DNA of 64,000 bases, from positions 101,964 through 165,963 of the forward strand of contig NZ_QUHB01000003.1 of NCBI RefSeq assembly GCF_003479405.1. Reading direction: 5' to 3'. The notes under the pieces were generated by a model. The model was not told the origin of the DNA, did no database searches, and saw only the letters and a list, made by a program, of their open reading frames with translations. The stretch comes from Eubacterium sp. AF16-48 (GTDB lineage: Bacteria > Bacillota > Clostridia > Lachnospirales > Lachnospiraceae). The position numbers and the translations under genes are program-made. Each line of letters begins with the position of its first letter. Position 1 is the first letter of the stretch. This document shows, piece by piece, positions 26,009 to 35,394 of this stretch.

Positions 26009-27745
26009 ATGACAAATAATAGAGCATTTAAAGCACGTTTTGTATCATTAGTGCTTATTATAGTACTTGTATTAGGGCTTTCTTCCAGATATCCTTTAGG
26101 AGCGTTAGCCACAGTTACCGGTGCGGCTCCTATAGATTTGGGAGTAACATATAATTTTGCCAACTTTAATGCAGCATCGGCATATGGCACCGTGAAGCTG
26201 GTTACCAATGAGAAAGCTTCATACGACTTATACTGGGGCGACGGAGAAGGTAACAAATTAAAATATGATAACATTGAGTTTACGGAATTTGGCACAATCA
26301 CTACAGACGAGGTAAATAATAACAGTGAATATCAGGGCAGTTATCGGATTACCTCTCCATATTTAGTTATACCTGAGGGAGCAAAGGAAGTTCTTGTTTA
26401 TAAAGAAGAAACCAAAACTCCTTACAAGTGTGACATACCGGAAAGCAAACAGTTTAATGAGGGAAAGGTTTCCTATAGTTTTGGTCTTATGAGTGATGTT
26501 CACTTTAACAGATATAATGACTATTCACAGGATGATTCAGTACCGGCTTTTAATAATGCCCTTAAATTTATAAACGACAGAAATATTGATTTTGTAGGAA
26601 TGACAGGAGATTTAAGTAATCAGGGTGAGGATGATTCCTACAAAAAATTTAATAATGCCATAAATAAATATCCCGGCATGACGGTTTATACATGTATGGG
26701 AAACCATGATGTTTCCTGGACCGGAAGTCAGGAAGCACATGTTAAGTCTTTTGCAAAGCAGGTTAATACTAAAAGAACTTCTGACAAAAATATCCGTACA
26801 ATAAGTTCTAACGGTGTTGATTTTGTTTACGAAAAAAATGGTGATATATTTATATTTTTCAGTCAGACAAGGGGATTTTACAGAAAAAATATTTCTATTG
26901 TAAGCGAGCAGCAGCTTAACTGGCTGGAGAAAAATCTAAATACATATGCCAATAAAAATGTTTACCTGTTTTTCCACACATATTTTGCAGATGAAAAGGG
27001 AGATGCAACAAAGGCTGTGGGAAATCTCAAAAATCCGGGGGGATACACTTATGACTTGACATATATATTTGGAAATTCTGATGAGGTAAGATTTAGAAAA
27101 CTTTTAAATAAGTATCCAAATGTTACCATGTTTAGCGGACATTCCCACTGGGCGTATGACCAGCAGAAGTATAATTCTAATTTAAATATTGGAAATATTA
27201 ATAAAAAAGCTACCGGAGCGTCCCTTGTTCATATAGCAAGTGTCAGTGCACCTCGTACAATAGAGGAAAATTCCACCAACCGTGAGGAAAACAACGGCTT
27301 AAAGTCTCAGGGCACCATTGCCCTTAAGTATTCTAAGTTTACGGTTTATTTAGGGGTTGATTTTAAAGAAGGAAAGTATTTAGCATATGCATCTTATTTA
27401 AATAAAGATGGAAAGAAATCCACACCTAAGCCGGCGCTTAAAATTGCTAAAGCAAAGATATCTTCTGTAAGCAAAGCTAAAAAATTATCAAAGAAGTCTA
27501 AAAAATATAAGGTTTCAATAAGATACAGAAAAGTGGATAATGCCACAAAGTACCAGGTGCAGTATTCTACTAACAACAAATTTAAGAAGGCTAAAACCAA
27601 GACCGTAAAAACCAACAGATATACCATAAAGGGCCTAAAGAAAAATACAAGGTATTATATCAGAGTAAGAGCAGTGGGGTATCAGTTTGGCTACAAAATA
27701 ACCGGTAGCTGGTCAGCAACTAAAAAGGTTAAAACCGGAAAATAG
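26009..27745 (+). CDS. Secreted calcineurin-type metallophosphoesterase with C-terminal FN3 domain
   Basis: A signal peptide (FVSLVLIIVLVLGLSS) is followed by a beta-rich N-terminal domain and a metallophosphoesterase core with all metal motifs: Asp163-x-His165 (MSDVHF), GDLSNQGED, GNHD (MGNHDVSW), a later His (FFHTYF) and GHSH (FSGHSHW). Residues from about 480 to the end form one Lys-rich FN3-like module (KYQVQYSTNNKFKKAK, RYYIRVRAVG). ATG 26009 is used because ATG 26001, nearer the GGGAGG, runs into a stop after three codons. The substrate is unknown; extracellular phosphate scavenging would fit the Pst locus three kilobases away. Confidence 0.85.
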   Translation: MTNNRAFKARFVSLVLIIVLVLGLSSRYPLGALATVTGAAPIDLGVTYNFANFNAASAYGTVKLVTNEKASYDLYWGDGEGNKLKYDNIEFTEFGTITTDEVNNNSEYQGSYRITSPYLVIPEGAKEVLVYKEETKTPYKCDIPESKQFNEGKVSYSFGLMSDVHFNRYNDYSQDDSVPAFNNALKFINDRNIDFVGMTGDLSNQGEDDSYKKFNNAINKYPGMTVYTCMGNHDVSWTGSQEAHVKSFAKQVNTKRTSDKNIRTISSNGVDFVYEKNGDIFIFFSQTRGFYRKNISIVSEQQLNWLEKNLNTYANKNVYLFFHTYFADEKGDATKAVGNLKNPGGYTYDLTYIFGNSDEVRFRKLLNKYPNVTMFSGHSHWAYDQQKYNSNLNIGNINKKATGASLVHIASVSAPRTIEENSTNREENNGLKSQGTIALKYSKFTVYLGVDFKEGKYLAYASYLNKDGKKSTPKPALKIAKAKISSVSKAKKLSKKSKKYKVSIRYRKVDNATKYQVQYSTNNKFKKAKTKTVKTNRYTIKGLKKNTRYYIRVRAVGYQFGYKITGSWSATKKVKTGK

Positions 27746-27791
27746 TTAATGCAAAATAATAAATAAGGTTAAGAAAGAAGTTTTAGATATA

Positions 27792-28943
27792 ATGAGCAAA
27801 AGTAAAATTGTTATTAAAAAGAATATAAAACTCATAAATAATAAAACTATCCGGACAACTAGGAAGATAAAGAATCATACTAAGATACATTTTAGAGGAA
27901 GAGTGAAGAAGAGGTCTGGCATTAGAAGATTAAATCCCGTTAAAAGGATGAGTTCAGCTAAGGGAACAAATCTTGCTGATAAGCCAAAAACATCCGCTGC
28001 AAAAGGCGGCAGAAAAATCACCACCGGAAGACTTCTTATAATTGATGTTGTAATAATTCTTGTTATTTTTGGCATGTTTGGGATTATTAGATATATTAAA
28101 AATAGCAATTATGAGTACGTAGTTGATTATGACAAACTAAGTATTGCAGGCAAGTGGTACAAGGTTGATTTGGATGAAATAACCGTTGTCTCTTTTACTG
28201 AGGGTGGTAAATATGAAGAAAAGGATTTGTCTGGAAATAAGATGGATTCAGGTTCTTATACCATAGAAAATCATAAGCTTAAACTGGGAAATAAGGCTAT
28301 TTACATGAATTATTTTGATGAAAAAGAGCAGTTTAAGGATGTAATAGATAAAGATAACGTATCGGAATATGAGCTTCGGAAATATTTTTACACGGAAGAT
28401 AATGACAATGACAGGATTGATTATTTCTCCCGGGAGGATAGTGCGGCAGACCAGTTAGAAGCTAATCTTTCAACCAACAGGTATTATGAAAAATCAGGAA
28501 TGGTTGACGATAATGGTTTCGCAATTGACGGAGAGCGAAATCTTTTAGCATATGTTGGAAATGCAGCAGAAATTACTATTCCGAAGGAAGTAAATACAAT
28601 AGCCGAAAATGCCATGTCCGCTGACTATCAAAGAGGATTAAATACGAAAAAAGTTACAATTACTTCTAATGTTAAAAAGATAGAAAGCGGAGCATTTTCT
28701 TTTTCTAAAATTGATACGGTAGTAATTGAAGAAGGTGTAAATGAAATAGAAACATGGGCTTTTGGTGACAGTGAAATAAAGGATATATATTTCCCGGAAA
28801 CTGTGGAAAATATGCAAAAAGGAATATTTGACACAGAGGAAGGCTTAGAAGGTTTGACGATTCACTGTAAGAAAGACTCACAGGTGGAGCAGTTCTTTAA
28901 AGACAATCCACCTACCGGAAAATATACAATTGAAGAATATTAG
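27792..28943 (+). CDS. Membrane-anchored protein with C-terminal BspA-type leucine-rich repeats
   Basis: The first 75 residues are strongly basic and cytosolic, one membrane helix follows (LLIIDVVIILVIFGMFGII), and the outside part begins with a small beta domain (GKWYKVDLDEITVVSFTEGG) like DUF5640-type modules. From about residue 250 there are LRR_5 repeats (ITIPKEVNTIAENAM, VTITSNVKKIESGAF, VVIEEGVNEIETWAF, IYFPETVENMQKGIF). Such repeats are common in surface proteins of gut Firmicutes. Function is unknown. It is followed by a strong terminator. Confidence 0.7.
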   Translation: MSKSKIVIKKNIKLINNKTIRTTRKIKNHTKIHFRGRVKKRSGIRRLNPVKRMSSAKGTNLADKPKTSAAKGGRKITTGRLLIIDVVIILVIFGMFGIIRYIKNSNYEYVVDYDKLSIAGKWYKVDLDEITVVSFTEGGKYEEKDLSGNKMDSGSYTIENHKLKLGNKAIYMNYFDEKEQFKDVIDKDNVSEYELRKYFYTEDNDNDRIDYFSREDSAADQLEANLSTNRYYEKSGMVDDNGFAIDGERNLLAYVGNAAEITIPKEVNTIAENAMSADYQRGLNTKKVTITSNVKKIESGAFSFSKIDTVVIEEGVNEIETWAFGDSEIKDIYFPETVENMQKGIFDTEEGLEGLTIHCKKDSQVEQFFKDNPPTGKYTIEEY

Positions 28944-28959
28944 GATTGAAAATGAAGTT

Positions 28960-28990
28960 AAAGGGTCTGGCAGCGCCAGACCCTTTACTA
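28960..28990 (+). terminator. Terminator before the phosphate regulon
   Basis: A perfect 12-base-pair stem (28960-28971 with 28975-28986) with a three-base loop. The tail is ACTATT, so the T-run is poor on this strand; the A-run on the left would serve the other strand. Confidence 0.7.
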
Positions 28991-29075
28991 TTATCAATCT
29001 TAATTAAGTTTTATCATAATAAGATACCAGCCGTGTGGTACCATTGAAAAGCAAAAAACAAAAATCCCACTACAT

Positions 29076-29130
29076 TTTAAATAGATTTAACATTAACGTG
29101 ACATTGCTTTTTACATAAGTCTAATATTAT
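29076..29130 (+). promoter_or_regulatory. Pho box and promoter of pstS
   Basis: PhoP-type repeats recur every 11 bases: TTTAAA 29076, TTAACA 29087, GTGACA 29098 and TTTTAC 29109. TATTAT at 29125-29130 is a likely -10 and there is no separate -35, as expected for an activated promoter. The response regulator at 33346 is the likely activator. Confidence 0.7.
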
Positions 29131-29178
29131 ACATCGTGAAAGGAAACAAATAATTGATTTTTTAAAGGAGAAAACAGA

Positions 29179-30072
29179 ATGAGAAAGAAATTTTTAGCAG
29201 TTATGACTGCAGCAGTTATTACAACAATGGCATTTACAGGATGTGGAAGTTCATCAAATGATAAGACAACAGATGCAGGAACAAATGCATCAACAGCACT
29301 GAGCGGAGACATTTCAGTTATCTCAAGAGAGGATGGCTCAGGTACAAGAGGAGCTTTCGTAGAACTTATGGGAATAGTTGATGATCAGGATAACGACATT
29401 ACAACCCAGACAGCAGAAATCACAAACAGTACATCAGTAATGCTTAAGACAGTAAGTCAGAATGAAAAGTCAATCGGTTATGTGTCTCTTGGTTCTTTAT
29501 CAACAGATGTTAAGACACTTAAGGTTGACGGAGCCGAGGCAACAGCAGAAAATGTTAAGGCAGGTTCATATAAAGTATCAAGACCATTTAACATTTGCTA
29601 CAAGGAGGATAAGCTTTCAGATTTAGATAAAGACTTCATTTCTTACGTAATGAGCGAAGAAGGACAGAAGATTGTAAATGATGAAGGATATATTGGACTT
29701 ACTCCGGAAGGAAAATATACAGGCAGCAAGCAGAAGGGTAAGATTAAATTAGCAGGTTCAACATCAGTTTCACCGCTTATGGACAAAATCAAAGATGCTT
29801 ACACAGCAATTAACCCCGATGTAACAATTGAAATTCAGGAATCAGGTTCTTCAGCAGGTATCCAGGCAGCTACAGAAGGTGCAGCACAGATTGGTATGTC
29901 ATCTAGAGAATTAAAGGATGAAGAATTATCAGCAGGTCTTACATCAAAACAGATTGCAATGGATGGTATCGCAGTTATCGTAAACAACGCTAACCCATTA
30001 ACAGATATTACAAGTGACCAGATTAAGGGAATTTATACAGGCGAGACAACAAAGTGGGAAGACGTTAAATAG
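29179..30072 (+). CDS. pstS: Phosphate-binding lipoprotein PstS with circularly permuted halves
   Basis: A lipobox ends in Cys22 (FTGC). The mature protein has all PstS sequence blocks but in swapped order. What is normally the second half comes first: ISVISREDGSGTRGAF from residue 45, SIGYVSLGSLS, then YKVSRPFNICYKE and EEGQKIVNDEGYIGL. After a short linker, the normal first half follows from residue 191: LAGSTSVSPLMDKI, SGSSAGIQAATEGAAQIGMSSREL, MDGIAVIVN, and the chain ends at IYTGETTKWEDVK, exactly where usual PstS would continue into the SRE block. The length (297) matches a single complete receptor. It heads a pst operon behind a Pho box, so it should be functional. Confidence 0.9.
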   Translation: MRKKFLAVMTAAVITTMAFTGCGSSSNDKTTDAGTNASTALSGDISVISREDGSGTRGAFVELMGIVDDQDNDITTQTAEITNSTSVMLKTVSQNEKSIGYVSLGSLSTDVKTLKVDGAEATAENVKAGSYKVSRPFNICYKEDKLSDLDKDFISYVMSEEGQKIVNDEGYIGLTPEGKYTGSKQKGKIKLAGSTSVSPLMDKIKDAYTAINPDVTIEIQESGSSAGIQAATEGAAQIGMSSRELKDEELSAGLTSKQIAMDGIAVIVNNANPLTDITSDQIKGIYTGETTKWEDVK

Positions 30073-30091
30073 TGAATGATTTTTCAGGATT

Positions 30092-30122
30092 GCACCGTAC
30101 CATTTTAATGGGCGGTGCTTCT
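30092..30122 (+). terminator. Hairpin between pstS and pstC
   Basis: GCACCG (30092-30097) and CCAT pair with ATGG and CGGTGC (ending 30118), followed by TTCTT. It probably terminates part of the transcripts so that pstS is made in excess over the permease genes, or protects the pstS message end. Confidence 0.6.
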
Positions 30123-30149
30123 TGCATAGTTAGTTAAGGAGTAATTAGT

Positions 30150-31001
30150 TTGAATAAAGGATTAGAATTCTTAATGAAAATAGTGTTTCTTGTATGTGCA
30201 TGTATATCAATTGCGGCAGTTGTACTTATTTGTATATTTATGTTTGCCAATGGTATGCCGGCAATACAGGAAATAGGGCCTATCAAATTTCTTTTTGGAA
30301 CGGAATGGAAGCCGGGGCAGGGAATATTCGGTATAGGTCCAATGATTATTGGCAGTATTTATGTTACTGCAGGTGCAATGATAATAGGTGTACCACTAGG
30401 TCTTCTTACTGCAGTATTCCTCGCAAAATACTGTCCCTCTACATTATATAAAGTAATAAAACCTATCATTAACCTGATGGCCGGAATACCTTCTATTATA
30501 TATGGTTTCTTTGGTTTAGTAGCGATAGTTCCGGCTATTCAGGATATATTTGGTACCAGCGGAAAAGGGATTCTTGCAGCATCTATCCTCCTTGGAATGA
30601 TGATCCTCCCTACCATAATTAACACTGCGGAATCATCTATAAGAGCAGTGCCAATCAGTTATTTTGAAGGGGCACTGGCGCTAGGAGCAACAAAGGAAAG
30701 AAGCATATTTAAAACAGTGATACCCGCTGCTAAGTCAGGAGTTATGTCAGGAATAATTCTTGGAATGGGAAGAGCAATTGGTGAAACAATGGCGGTGGTT
30801 ATGATAGCAGGAAATCAGCCGATTTTTCCGGACAGCATTCTTAGCGGGACAAGAACCCTTACAACTAACATTGTGTTGGAAATGGCTTATTCCACAGGGT
30901 TACACAGAAAGGCACTTATTGCCACGGCGGTCGTATTATTTGTATTCATTTTAATAATAAACGTATGTTTCTCTATTTTAAATAGAAGAAGTGAGAGTTA
31001 A
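30150..31001 (+). CDS. pstC: Phosphate ABC transporter permease PstC
   Basis: A 283-residue permease with six membrane helices. The EAA loop is typical (YFEGALALGATKERSIFKTVIPAAKSGVMSG), as are LAGIPSIIYGFFGL and GRAIGETMAVVMIAGN. Translation appears to start at TTG 30150, ten bases behind AAGGA; the next in-frame ATG (residue 9) has no ribosome binding site. It ends 11 bases before pstA. Confidence 0.95.
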   Translation: MNKGLEFLMKIVFLVCACISIAAVVLICIFMFANGMPAIQEIGPIKFLFGTEWKPGQGIFGIGPMIIGSIYVTAGAMIIGVPLGLLTAVFLAKYCPSTLYKVIKPIINLMAGIPSIIYGFFGLVAIVPAIQDIFGTSGKGILAASILLGMMILPTIINTAESSIRAVPISYFEGALALGATKERSIFKTVIPAAKSGVMSGIILGMGRAIGETMAVVMIAGNQPIFPDSILSGTRTLTTNIVLEMAYSTGLHRKALIATAVVLFVFILIINVCFSILNRRSES

Positions 31002-31012
31002 GGAGAATGGTT

Positions 31013-31852
31013 ATGAATAAAGTAAAAGAATATTTGAGAAAGCCGGGCTCGTTAATTATGCTCATTTTAATATTATTAGCCGTTACAATTACGGTGGCAT
31101 CAATGATTTATCTGGTTATATACATACTTGTAAATGGAATCCCATATATAACACCGGATTTATTTGCATGGAAGTATAATACGGAAAATGTATCAATGAC
31201 GCCGGCAATTATAAACACAATTATAATGGTATTTTTAACACTGTTATTAGCAGTACCTATTGGAATTGCAGCAGCAATATATCTGGTAGAATACTCAAAG
31301 AGAAACTCAAAATTAGTTAAGGTAATAAGACTTACAACGGAAACGTTAGCAGGTATTCCTTCTATTGTATTTGGTCTTTTTGGATTTATTGTATTTGTAT
31401 TATTACTTAAGTGGGGAAACTCACTGCTAGCAGGTGTACTTACCCTTACCATGATGGTTTTACCAACAATAGTAAGAACTACCGAGGAATCTCTTTTGGC
31501 AGTTCCTGATATGTTTAGAGAAGGAAGCTATGGACTTGGGGCAGGAAAGCTTAGAACAATATTCGTTATTGTTCTTCCGGCAGCAATTCCCGGAATATTA
31601 TCGGGAGTAATTCTTGCCATTGGACGAATTGTAGGAGAAAGTGCAGCTCTTATATTTACAGCAGGAACAGTGGCAGAAGTGCCAAAGAGTCTGTTTTCAT
31701 CTACCAGAACTTTGGCAGTACATATGTATTCGCTGTTAAATGAAGGATTGTATACTAATCAGGCATATGCTACGGCAGTAATACTTCTTGTAATTGTATT
31801 AATTATTAACGGACTGTCAGGTCTGGCAGCAAAGAAAGTTGGGAAGGAATAA
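31013..31852 (+). CDS. pstA: Phosphate ABC transporter permease PstA
   Basis: A 279-residue partner permease: TLAGIPSIVFGLFGF, EGSYGLGAGKLRTIFVIVLPAAIPG and GRIVGESAALIFTAG. ATG 31013 is placed seven bases after AAGGAG at 31000-31005; ATG 31007 is one base away from it and unlikely. The upstream Shine-Dalgarno overlaps the pstC stop, so the two are coupled. Confidence 0.95.
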   Translation: MNKVKEYLRKPGSLIMLILILLAVTITVASMIYLVIYILVNGIPYITPDLFAWKYNTENVSMTPAIINTIIMVFLTLLLAVPIGIAAAIYLVEYSKRNSKLVKVIRLTTETLAGIPSIVFGLFGFIVFVLLLKWGNSLLAGVLTLTMMVLPTIVRTTEESLLAVPDMFREGSYGLGAGKLRTIFVIVLPAAIPGILSGVILAIGRIVGESAALIFTAGTVAEVPKSLFSSTRTLAVHMYSLLNEGLYTNQAYATAVILLVIVLIINGLSGLAAKKVGKE

Positions 31853-31855
31853 AAA

Positions 31856-32605
31856 ATGGAAAAATTTGACATACAAAATATGGAACTTCACTACGGTGAT
31901 TTTCATGCAATAAAAAATGTAAATCTTAATATACCGCCAAATGAAATAACGGCATTTATCGGACCTTCAGGATGTGGTAAATCAACAGTTTTAAAATCAC
32001 TTAACAGAATGAATGATTTAGTGCCGGATTGCAAAATTGAGGGACTTATCACCTTAGACGGTGAAGATATTTATAAAAACATAGATGTAAATATTCTTAG
32101 AAAGAGAGTAGGAATGGTTTTCCAAAAGCCTAATTTGTTCCCAATGAGCATATATGACAATATTGCTTACGGGCCTAGAACCCACGGTATTCACTCTAAA
32201 GCTAAGTTAGATGAGATTGTGGAGAAAACACTTAAGCAGGCAGCAATCTGGGATGAAACAAAGGATAAACTTAAAAAGAGTGCTTTGGCAATGTCCGGTG
32301 GACAGCAGCAGAGATTGTGTATTGCAAGGGCATTGGCAGTTAATCCGGAAGTAATTCTTATGGATGAGCCTACATCAGCTCTTGACCCTATTTCTACATC
32401 CAAAATAGAGGATTTGGCTGTGGAACTTAAAAAGGATTACACGGTAATTATGGTAACCCATAATATGCAGCAGGCAGCAAGAATATCAGACAAAACAGCA
32501 TTCTTTTTATTAGGTGAAGTAATTGAATTCGGTGATACAGAGCAGATGTTCTCAATGCCTAGGGATAAGAGAACAGAAGATTATATAACAGGAAGGTTTG
32601 GTTAA
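31856..32605 (+). CDS. pstB: Phosphate ABC transporter ATPase PstB
   Basis: A 249-residue ATPase with Walker [10 protein letters not shown], signature [15 protein letters not shown], Walker [14 protein letters not shown] and the switch His in VTHNM. It begins three bases after pstA and ends two bases before phoU. Size and motifs are standard for PstB. Confidence 0.97.
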   Translation: MEKFDIQNMELHYGDFHAIKNVNLNIPPNEITAFIGPSGCGKSTVLKSLNRMNDLVPDCKIEGLITLDGEDIYKNIDVNILRKRVGMVFQKPNLFPMSIYDNIAYGPRTHGIHSKAKLDEIVEKTLKQAAIWDETKDKLKKSALAMSGGQQQRLCIARALAVNPEVILMDEPTSALDPISTSKIEDLAVELKKDYTVIMVTHNMQQAARISDKTAFFLLGEVIEFGDTEQMFSMPRDKRTEDYITGRFG

Positions 32606-32607
32606 TT

Positions 32608-33258
32608 ATGAGAAATAAATTTGATGAACAGTTGCATAATCTTAATGATGAAATGATTAAAATGGGAAAATTATGTGAGCAGGCTATAGCTGCTGCAATT
32701 AAAATGACAATGGACCATGCCAATGAGGAATTAAAGGCAGAAGTTCTTGATACAGATGCTGAAATTGACAGAAAAGAAAGAGTTATTGAAAATATCTGTA
32801 TGAAGCTTTTACTTAGACAACAGCCGGTAGCAAGGGATTTAAGAGTGATTTCCTCAGCCCTTAAAATGATATCGGACATGGAGAGAATTGGTGATCAGGC
32901 ATCAGACATAGTGGAACTTGCCAAATACATAAAGGACAGCAATTTAAAATATCAGGTACATTTAAATGATATGGCAAATGAGGTTATTAAAATGGTAACT
33001 TTAAGTGTTGATTCCTTTGTAAGCAAAGACTTAGATAAGGCAAAAAGTGTTATTTTAAGTGATGATGTAGTTGATAACTATTTTGATGAAATAAAGAAAG
33101 AACTTATTTCTAAAATTGCTGAAGATACTGAAGGTGGAGAGGAATGTATTGACACTCTTATGATTGCCAAGTATTTGGAAAGAATTGGTGACCATGCCAC
33201 AAATATTGCCGGATGGGTAGAATACTCCATTTTAGGAACTCATTATGAAGGTGAATAA
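32608..33258 (+). CDS. phoU: Phosphate signalling protein PhoU
   Basis: A 216-residue all-helical protein with the two PhoU repeats and their metal-binding motifs (SDMERIGDQASDIVELA near residue 90 and KYLERIGDHATNIAGW near residue 193). PhoU links Pst transport to the PhoR kinase and dampens uptake under phosphate excess. It is the last gene of the pst operon; the next transcript begins behind its own Pho box. Confidence 0.96.
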   Translation: MRNKFDEQLHNLNDEMIKMGKLCEQAIAAAIKMTMDHANEELKAEVLDTDAEIDRKERVIENICMKLLLRQQPVARDLRVISSALKMISDMERIGDQASDIVELAKYIKDSNLKYQVHLNDMANEVIKMVTLSVDSFVSKDLDKAKSVILSDDVVDNYFDEIKKELISKIAEDTEGGEECIDTLMIAKYLERIGDHATNIAGWVEYSILGTHYEGE

Positions 33259-33270
33259 TTAATTTATAAT

Positions 33271-33309
33271 TTGACCTAAAATTTACATAGGATTAACTTA
33301 AAAATTACA
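33271..33309 (+). promoter_or_regulatory. Pho box of the phoP-phoR operon: four phased repeats
   Basis: Four six-base repeats lie exactly 11 bases apart: TTGACC 33271, TTTACA 33282, TTAACT 33293 and ATTACA 33304. This matches the PhoP direct-repeat pattern of Firmicutes and implies autoregulation of the two-component system. Confidence 0.75.
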
Positions 33310-33345
33310 AAAGAGGATTATTCTGGAATAAAGGAGGACGGTAAG

Positions 33346-34017
33346 ATGGTATATTTAGTCGAAGATGACAGCAGTATAAGAGAACTGGTTGCATATACAT
33401 TAAATAGTACAGGAATACAGGCAGAAGGCTTTGAAAAACCATCGGATTTCTGGAAAGCCTTAAATACAAAAATGCCGTCGTTGGTTATTCTGGATGTGAT
33501 GCTTCCGGAAGAAAGCGGTATAGAGATACTTCAAAAACTGAGAAAAAATCCCATGACGGAAAGGGTTCCGGTAATTATGGCAACAGCCAAAACCAGTGAA
33601 TATGATAAAATAAACGGTTTAGAAAGTGGAGCTGATGATTACATTGCAAAACCTTTTAGTATGATGGAAATGGTAGCAAGGGTTAAGGCACTTCTAAGAA
33701 GGTCGAAATTTAACAGCTATCAGTCAGATTATACAATAGATAATCTATATGTGTGTCCGGCAAAGCATATAGTAAAGGTGGATGGTAAGGAAGTAATTCT
33801 TACTTTAAAGGAATTTGAAATGTTATGTCTTTTAATAAAAAACAAAGGAATTGTCCTTACAAGAGATCAGCTTTTAAATAAAATATGGGGTTACTCCTTT
33901 GACGGAGAAAGCAGGACAGTAGACGTACATATTCGTACATTGCGCCAGAAACTAACCACTGCAGGCAATGTAATAAAGACTATACGTGGTGTAGGATATA
34001 AAATAAGTAATAGTTAA
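33346..34017 (+). CDS. phoP: Phosphate-responsive response regulator (PhoP/PhoB type)
   Basis: An OmpR-type regulator of 223 residues: receiver with acidic pair Asp7-Asp8 (VEDDSS), phosphoacceptor Asp50 (VILDVMLPE), Thr in MATAK and Lys in DYIAKPFS, then a winged-helix DNA-binding domain (LTLKEFEMLCLLIKN, RTVDVHIRTLRQKL). The kinase gene follows by 11 bases and pst genes precede it, so phosphate limitation is the likely signal. Confidence 0.93.
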   Translation: MVYLVEDDSSIRELVAYTLNSTGIQAEGFEKPSDFWKALNTKMPSLVILDVMLPEESGIEILQKLRKNPMTERVPVIMATAKTSEYDKINGLESGADDYIAKPFSMMEMVARVKALLRRSKFNSYQSDYTIDNLYVCPAKHIVKVDGKEVILTLKEFEMLCLLIKNKGIVLTRDQLLNKIWGYSFDGESRTVDVHIRTLRQKLTTAGNVIKTIRGVGYKISNS

Positions 34018-34028
34018 GAGGAATAAAA

Positions 34029-35381
34029 ATGATAAGAATAAAGAAAATGAGCAAAAGGATTTTTCTTAATATGTTTATCATTTCTTCTGTTGTAATAGCA
34101 TTAACTACCATTCTAACTGTAGTAATCGTTTACAAAAGTTTTTCAAATCAAAATATTGCAGCCTTAAAGGGCGAATTAACGGCCACATCAAGCGGTGTAG
34201 AACTGAATGGTGTGGCCTTTTTGAAATCTTTAAGTGGAAAACACAGAATAACGTTAGTAGATAGTTCCGGCAAGGTGTTATTTGACAATAGAAATGATAT
34301 TAACAGTTTAGGAAATCATAATGACAGGGAAGAAATAAGGGAAGCAAGAGAAAATGGTACAGGTTATTCTGAAAGATACTCTGATACACTATCAAGGAAA
34401 ACAATAAATGTAACAAAGCTTCTTAATAACGGAGATGTACTAAGATTGTCGGAGGATATGTCTACAGTGTGGTCAACATTTATGGATACAATATTTCCCA
34501 TGATATGTGTTATGGTTTTTGCCATTCTTATAGCGGCATATATGGCAGGAAGGGTTTCAAAGGCAGCAACCACACCAATAAATCAAATCGATTTAAATGA
34601 ACCTGACAGGGAAAAGGTATATGATGAAATTGAACCTTTAATAGATAAAATCATAAAGCAAAACAATCAGATAGATAAACAGATAGAGCAGCTTAACATG
34701 GAACATGAAAAGCAGGATAATTTAAGGCGGGATTTTACTGCCAATGTATCCCATGAATTAAAAACACCTCTTACTTCCATATCCGGCTTTGCGGAAATAA
34801 TTCAAAACGGAATGGTGAAAGAGGAGGACATTACAAGATTTGCAGGAAAAATACATTCAGAGGCGCAAAGATTAATTATTTTAGTTGGTGATATTATTAA
34901 GCTTTCCCAGTTAGATGGCAAGGATATTGCCGTGAAAATGGAACCAATTGACTTATATGAAACAAGTCAGGCAGTTATGGGACATTTAGAGGCGGCAGCG
35001 GAAAAGAGAAATATCAAAATGTTTCTTTCAGGAAAGCATTTGGTAATTACCGGGGCAGAGCAGATTATTGAGGAAATGATATTTAATCTGATTGACAATG
35101 CCATAAAATATAATAAAACCGGTGGAAAAATCTATGTGAACATTTTAAAAAATGACGATGGAATAAATTTGTCGGTGGAAGATACGGGAATTGGAATAAA
35201 AGACGAGGATATCGGGAGAATATTTGAAAGATTTTACCGGGCAGACAAAAGTCATTCTAAGGAAATAGGTGGAACAGGACTGGGGCTTTCCATTGTAAAG
35301 CATGGCGCCAATTTTCATAATGCCAAGGTTTTTGTTAAGAGCAAATACAAAGAAGGAACAAAAATCACCATTTTATTCTAA
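34029..35381 (+). CDS. phoR: Sensor histidine kinase (PhoR type)
   Basis: A 450-residue membrane kinase: helix 1 at about residues 12-35, an extracytoplasmic loop of about 115 residues, helix 2 (IFPMICVMVFAILIAAYMAG), a HAMP-like linker, the dimerisation domain with His242 (NVSHELKTPLTS) and a HATPase with N box (LIDNAIKYNKTGG), G1 (VEDTGIGI) and G2 (GGTGLGLSI). Unlike Bacillus PhoR no PAS domain is evident. It pairs with the regulator just upstream. Confidence 0.92.
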   Translation: MIRIKKMSKRIFLNMFIISSVVIALTTILTVVIVYKSFSNQNIAALKGELTATSSGVELNGVAFLKSLSGKHRITLVDSSGKVLFDNRNDINSLGNHNDREEIREARENGTGYSERYSDTLSRKTINVTKLLNNGDVLRLSEDMSTVWSTFMDTIFPMICVMVFAILIAAYMAGRVSKAATTPINQIDLNEPDREKVYDEIEPLIDKIIKQNNQIDKQIEQLNMEHEKQDNLRRDFTANVSHELKTPLTSISGFAEIIQNGMVKEEDITRFAGKIHSEAQRLIILVGDIIKLSQLDGKDIAVKMEPIDLYETSQAVMGHLEAAAEKRNIKMFLSGKHLVITGAEQIIEEMIFNLIDNAIKYNKTGGKIYVNILKNDDGINLSVEDTGIGIKDEDIGRIFERFYRADKSHSKEIGGTGLGLSIVKHGANFHNAKVFVKSKYKEGTKITILF

Positions 35382-35394
35382 ATTTTTCGCAAAT

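Noticed and set aside
29179..30072. PstS order explained by a frameshift or by two half genes
   Set aside because: The frame is continuous from lipobox to stop, each half occurs once, and pstC follows at once, so neither a frameshift nor a fused duplicate explains the order.
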